Shown piece by piece: positions 61,360-64,000 of a stretch of DNA of 64,000 bases. The notes under the pieces were generated by a model. It saw nothing but the letters and a program-made list of their open reading frames with translations, did no database searches and was not told where the DNA came from. Origin of the DNA: Mycobacterium sp. AT1. Its GTDB lineage: Bacteria; Actinomycetota; Actinomycetes; Mycobacteriales; Mycobacteriaceae. The stretch is taken from NCBI RefSeq assembly GCF_002043095.1, contig NZ_MVOC01000057.1, forward strand, positions 124,001-188,000, written 5' to 3'. The position numbers and the translations under genes are program-made. Every line of letters starts with the position of its first letter. Positions within the stretch are counted from its first letter, which is position 1.

Positions 61360-62364
61360 ATGTGGATCAGACCGGGACTTCGCCGCGTATTGCAGGCGTT
61401 CGTCGCGGCGTTGGCGTTGCCCGCCCTCGTGGCGACGGGTGACCTCGTGGGTTCAACTCCGACGGCGTCGGCCTTCTCCAGGGAGGGACTGCCCGTCGAG
61501 TATCTCGACGTCTACTCGGCTGCGATGGGCCGAAACATCCGCGTTCAGTACCAGTCCGGATCTGCGCCGGCGCCTGTCCCGGATCCCGCACCGAGCAAGG
61601 CGGTGTACCTCCTCGACGGCCTCCGCGCTCAGGACGACTTCAACGGCTGGGACGTCAACACGCCCGCCTTCGAGTGGTTCGACCAGTCGGGAGTCGACGT
61701 CGTCATGCCCGTCGGCGGCCAGTCCAGCTTCTACAGCGACTGGTACTCGCCGTCCAGCTTCAACAAACAGACCTATACCTATAAGTGGGAGACGTTCCTG
61801 ACCCGGGAGCTTCCCTCCTACCTCGCGTCGGCCAAGCAGGTCTCGCCGACGGGCAACGCCGTCGTCGGGCTGTCGATGGCAGGCGGCGCCGGACTGATCC
61901 TCTCGGCGTACCACCCCGCCCAATTCAGTTATGCCGCCTCGCTGTCGGGGTTCCTCAACCCGTCGACGCCCTTCATGAAACAGGCCATCCGGGTGGCGAT
62001 GCTCGACGCGGGCGGATACAACGTCGACGACATGTGGGGTCCGCCGTGGGATTCGGCGTGGAAGCGCAACGATCCCGTCCTTCAAGTGGACCGCATCGTC
62101 GCCAACCGCACGCGGTTGTGGATCTATTGCGCGCCCGGTGGAGGTCCGCTCGACGAGAGCGTCGACCCCGGGCAGTCGTTCAACGCCAACAGCTTGGAAT
62201 CGCTCGCCGTCAACAGCAACAAGAGGTTCCAGGAGAGGTACGCCAAGGCTGGTGGCAGCAATGCCACGTTCGTCTTCCCGAACGAGGGAAACCACTCGTG
62301 GGCTTACTGGGGCCAGCAGTTGCAGGCCCTGAAGCCCGACCTGATTGCCACGCTCAATGGTTGA
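61360..62364 (+). CDS. Antigen-85-family mycolyltransferase, first paralogue
   Basis: A 334-residue exported esterase-fold protein. Signal peptide to about residue 38 (PTASAFSREGLPVEYLDV). Catalytic nucleophile in VGLSMAGGAG, and His in NHSWAYWGQQL; the AFEWFDQSGV and GGQSSFYSDWY segments are conserved. It transfers mycolic acid to trehalose or arabinan. It has an insertion rich in Ala/Pro (APAPVPDPAPS) after QYQSG that the next paralogue lacks. M. tuberculosis has only fbpA and fbpD at this place, so this is an extra copy. Confidence 0.93.
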   Translation: MWIRPGLRRVLQAFVAALALPALVATGDLVGSTPTASAFSREGLPVEYLDVYSAAMGRNIRVQYQSGSAPAPVPDPAPSKAVYLLDGLRAQDDFNGWDVNTPAFEWFDQSGVDVVMPVGGQSSFYSDWYSPSSFNKQTYTYKWETFLTRELPSYLASAKQVSPTGNAVVGLSMAGGAGLILSAYHPAQFSYAASLSGFLNPSTPFMKQAIRVAMLDAGGYNVDDMWGPPWDSAWKRNDPVLQVDRIVANRTRLWIYCAPGGGPLDESVDPGQSFNANSLESLAVNSNKRFQERYAKAGGSNATFVFPNEGNHSWAYWGQQLQALKPDLIATLNG

Positions 62365-62381
62365 GAGGGTGACCAGGCAAG

Positions 62382-62414
62382 ACACGTGCGAGAGAGAGTT
62401 TTCGCTCTCGTGTG
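62382..62414. other. Hairpin between the first two antigen-85 genes
   Basis: An imperfect stem (ACACG..CGAGAG / CTCTCG..TGTGT) with loop AGAGTTTT lies 18 bases after the first fbp stop and 68 bases before the next start. It could be a terminator or an mRNA-stabilising element separating the two genes. Confidence 0.45.
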
Positions 62415-62481
62415 TGGTTGACTACAGCGGCACGCAGCGGGTCTGTCGTGCGGCATTCAAACGAAAAGGATCTATACAAGC

Positions 62482-63471
62482 ATGAGTTTCGTAGGGAAGA
62501 TGGCGCGCCGCGCTGCGGTTGCGGCCCTGGCAGCTGGAACGCTGTCGGGACTGGTCGGCGTCGTCGGAGGCTCGGCGACAGCGGGAGCGTTCTCAAGGCC
62601 GGGACTGCCGGTCGAATACCTGATGGTTCCGTCCGCGGGCATGGGCCGTGACATCAAGGTCCAGTTCCAGAGTGGTGGACCCAACTCACCGTCGATGTAC
62701 ATGCTCGACGGTCTGCGTGCGCAGGACGACTTCAACGGCTGGGACATCAACACCGCCGCCTTCGAGTGGTACAACGGCTCGGGCTTGTCGATGGTGATGC
62801 CCGTCGGCGGTCAGTCCAGCTTCTACAGCGACTGGTACAAGCCGGCCTGCAGCAAGAAGACCGGCGTCTGCCAGACCTACAAGTGGGAGACGTTCCTCAC
62901 CCAGGAGCTCCCCGCATACCTGTCCGCCAACAAGGGCGTCGACTCCACCCGTACCGCGGCGATCGGCCTGTCGATGGCCGGTTCGGCGGCGCTGACGCTG
63001 TCGATCCACCACCCGCAGCAGTTCCAGTACGCGGCGTCGCTGTCCGGCTTCCTGAACCTCTCCGAGGGCTGGTGGCCCGGTCTGGTCAACACCTCGATGG
63101 GTGACGCCGGCGGCTACAAGGCCGACGACATGTGGGGTCCGGCCGAGACCGACCCGGCGTGGAAGTACAACGATCCGATGGTCAACATGGCCACGCTCGT
63201 CGGCAACGGCACGCGCATCTGGATCTACTGTGGCGACGGCACCCCGAGCGGCCTTGGCGGCAACAACTTGCCCGCCAAGTTCCTCGAGAGCTTCACGCTC
63301 CGCACCAACAAGACATTCCAGCAGAACTACTTGGCCGCCGGTGGCAACAACGGCGTGTTCAACTTCCCCGAGGCCGGCACGCACGATTGGCCGTACTGGG
63401 GACAGCAGCTGCAGGCGATGAAGCCGGACGTCCAGCGCGTTCTGAACGCCGTTCCGACGCCCGTCTCCTAG
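62482..63471 (+). CDS. fbpA: Antigen 85 mycolyltransferase (FbpA-like)
   Basis: A 329-residue Ag85 protein. Signal peptide ends near SATAGAFSRPGLPVEYLMVPS. Catalytic Ser is in IGLSMAGSAAL, and His in AGTHDWPYWGQQL; the fibronectin-binding-region FEWYNGSGL and GGQSSFYSDWYKPAC segments are present. It makes trehalose dimycolate and mycolylates arabinogalactan in the outer envelope. AAAAGGA precedes the ATG. Position downstream of aftB matches fbpA. Confidence 0.95.
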   Translation: MSFVGKMARRAAVAALAAGTLSGLVGVVGGSATAGAFSRPGLPVEYLMVPSAGMGRDIKVQFQSGGPNSPSMYMLDGLRAQDDFNGWDINTAAFEWYNGSGLSMVMPVGGQSSFYSDWYKPACSKKTGVCQTYKWETFLTQELPAYLSANKGVDSTRTAAIGLSMAGSAALTLSIHHPQQFQYAASLSGFLNLSEGWWPGLVNTSMGDAGGYKADDMWGPAETDPAWKYNDPMVNMATLVGNGTRIWIYCGDGTPSGLGGNNLPAKFLESFTLRTNKTFQQNYLAAGGNNGVFNFPEAGTHDWPYWGQQLQAMKPDVQRVLNAVPTPVS

Positions 63472-63496
63472 GCGCTAGCAAAACAGATCGATTGGC

Positions 63497-63524
63497 GGCG
63501 GCGATCCCTTCGGGGGTCGCCGCC
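63497..63524 (+). terminator. Hairpin terminator after fbpA
   Basis: A 12-bp stem (GGCGGCGATCCC / GGGGTCGCCGCC, one G-T pair) with a TTCG tetraloop lies 25 bases after the fbpA stop. It has no U-run; its position fits termination or attenuation before the third paralogue. Confidence 0.7.
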
Positions 63525-63600
63525 GTCACTCGTTTACGGCGCGGCCCGTCGCCGTGATGTGGTTCACTACAACGCGAATCAACAGATTGGTGACATGGGT

Positions 63601-64000
63601 ATGAGGCTGCTCTCGACACTGTTCAAGACGATGTGCGCGCTGACGCTGGCCGTCGGGTTGTGGCTGGCGAGCCCCCACACCGCGAAGGCCGAGGGCGTCG
63701 AATACCTGATGGTTCCGTCGGCGGCGATGGGCCGCGACATCCCGGTCGCCTTTCAGGCCGGTGGTCCGCACGCCGTGTTCCTGTTGGACGCCTTCAACGC
63801 CGCCCCGGACACCAGTAACTGGGTCACGGCGGGCAACGCGATGAGCACCCTGGCGGGCACCGGCATCTCCGTTGCCGCGCCCGCAGGCGGTGCCTGGAGC
63901 ATGTACACGAACTGGGAAGCCGACGGCAGCAAGCAGTGGGACACCTTTCTTTCCCAGGAGCTGCCGGACTGGCTGGCCGCAAACAAGGGTCTGGCCCCGA
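63601..64000 (+). CDS. fbpD: MPT51/FbpD-like antigen-85 homologue, N-terminal part (cut by window end)
   Basis: The visible 133 residues comprise a signal peptide (TLFKTMCALTLAVGLWLAS), then EGVEYLMVPSAAMGRDIPVAFQAGG and VFLLDAFNAAPD, and the WDTFLSQELPDWL segment. It lacks the Ag85 insertion region and is shorter, like MPT51 (Rv3803c), which has no mycolyltransferase activity because its catalytic residues are altered. Those residues are beyond the edge. An ATG two codons earlier (63595) is also possible. Confidence 0.88.
   Translation, partial: MRLLSTLFKTMCALTLAVGLWLASPHTAKAEGVEYLMVPSAAMGRDIPVAFQAGGPHAVFLLDAFNAAPDTSNWVTAGNAMSTLAGTGISVAAPAGGAWSMYTNWEADGSKQWDTFLSQELPDWLAANKGLAP

Overview
This GC-rich window comes from a mycobacterium, most likely a fast-growing Mycolicibacterium-type species. 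The main evidence is gene order. From the gltD end to the antigen-85 genes it follows the order I know for M. tuberculosis Rv3858c to Rv3803c: gltD, PHP protein, ethR/ethA, rraA, hns-like, DUF6474-type protein, espR, Rv3847-like, superoxide dismutase slot, glpQ1, bfrB, LCP protein, DUF2470 protein, pheA, phosphoglycerate mutase, Rv3836/Rv3835-like, serS, Rieske protein, phosphotransferase, acyltransferases, HAD phosphatase, LGFP amidase, erp, glf, glfT2, PAP2, ubiA, aftB, fbp genes. F420-type, EspR, Erp and arabinogalactan genes all fit this genus. Synteny was judged from memory, not from a database search.

Region 1 (1-14.9 kb). The end of gltD is followed by a ten-gene leftward operon at 946-11721: a carbohydrate ABC transporter, GH4 glycosidase, EamA transporter, BadF-type sugar kinase, AgaS-type isomerase/deaminase and GatZ/GatY-type tagatose-bisphosphate aldolase. 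A divergent DeoR regulator (11859-12647) faces it. It looks like an uptake and catabolic route for a galactose- or galactosamine-containing sugar. An LLM oxidoreductase, a DinB-like protein and a scramblase-like protein follow.

Region 2 (14.9-18.2 kb). A leftward ESX-1-type operon carries EspA/EspE-like, EspC-like and EspD-like genes plus a membrane-anchored protein, possibly a beta-propeller.

Region 3 (18.2-23.8 kb). PHP-domain protein, DNA polymerase IV, ethR/ethA with a palindromic operator, rraA and an H-NS-like lysine/alanine-rich protein.

Region 4 (23.8-32.8 kb). A copper-type cassette (CopD, CopC, YcnI/DUF1775 and a small membrane protein) is followed by a DUF6474-type protein. Next comes an exported Pro/Thr-rich protein, an ImmA/IrrE metallopeptidase and an MAB_1171c-like membrane protein, running convergently into espR. 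After an Rv3847-like protein, the place where M. tuberculosis has sodA holds a nickel superoxide dismutase (sodN), its head-to-head protease (sodX), and a 51-residue His-rich membrane protein.

Region 5 (33-49.5 kb). Housekeeping and iron genes: rhodanese, DUF4328 protein, glpQ, bfrB with IdeR-like boxes, LCP protein, CPBP protease, an IdeR-box-associated DUF2470 protein, pheA, phosphoglycerate mutase, zincin, septum-formation protein, serS, MOSC protein, SDR, Rieske/metallo-beta-lactamase protein and an APH-like kinase.

Region 6 (49.5-64 kb). Cell-envelope genes: two acyltransferases, HAD phosphatase, LGFP amidase, Erp, then the coupled glf-glfT2-PAP2-ubiA-aftB galactan/arabinan operon and a tandem array of three antigen-85-family genes, the last cut by the window edge. 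I saw no tRNA, rRNA, IS element, prophage or CRISPR array.
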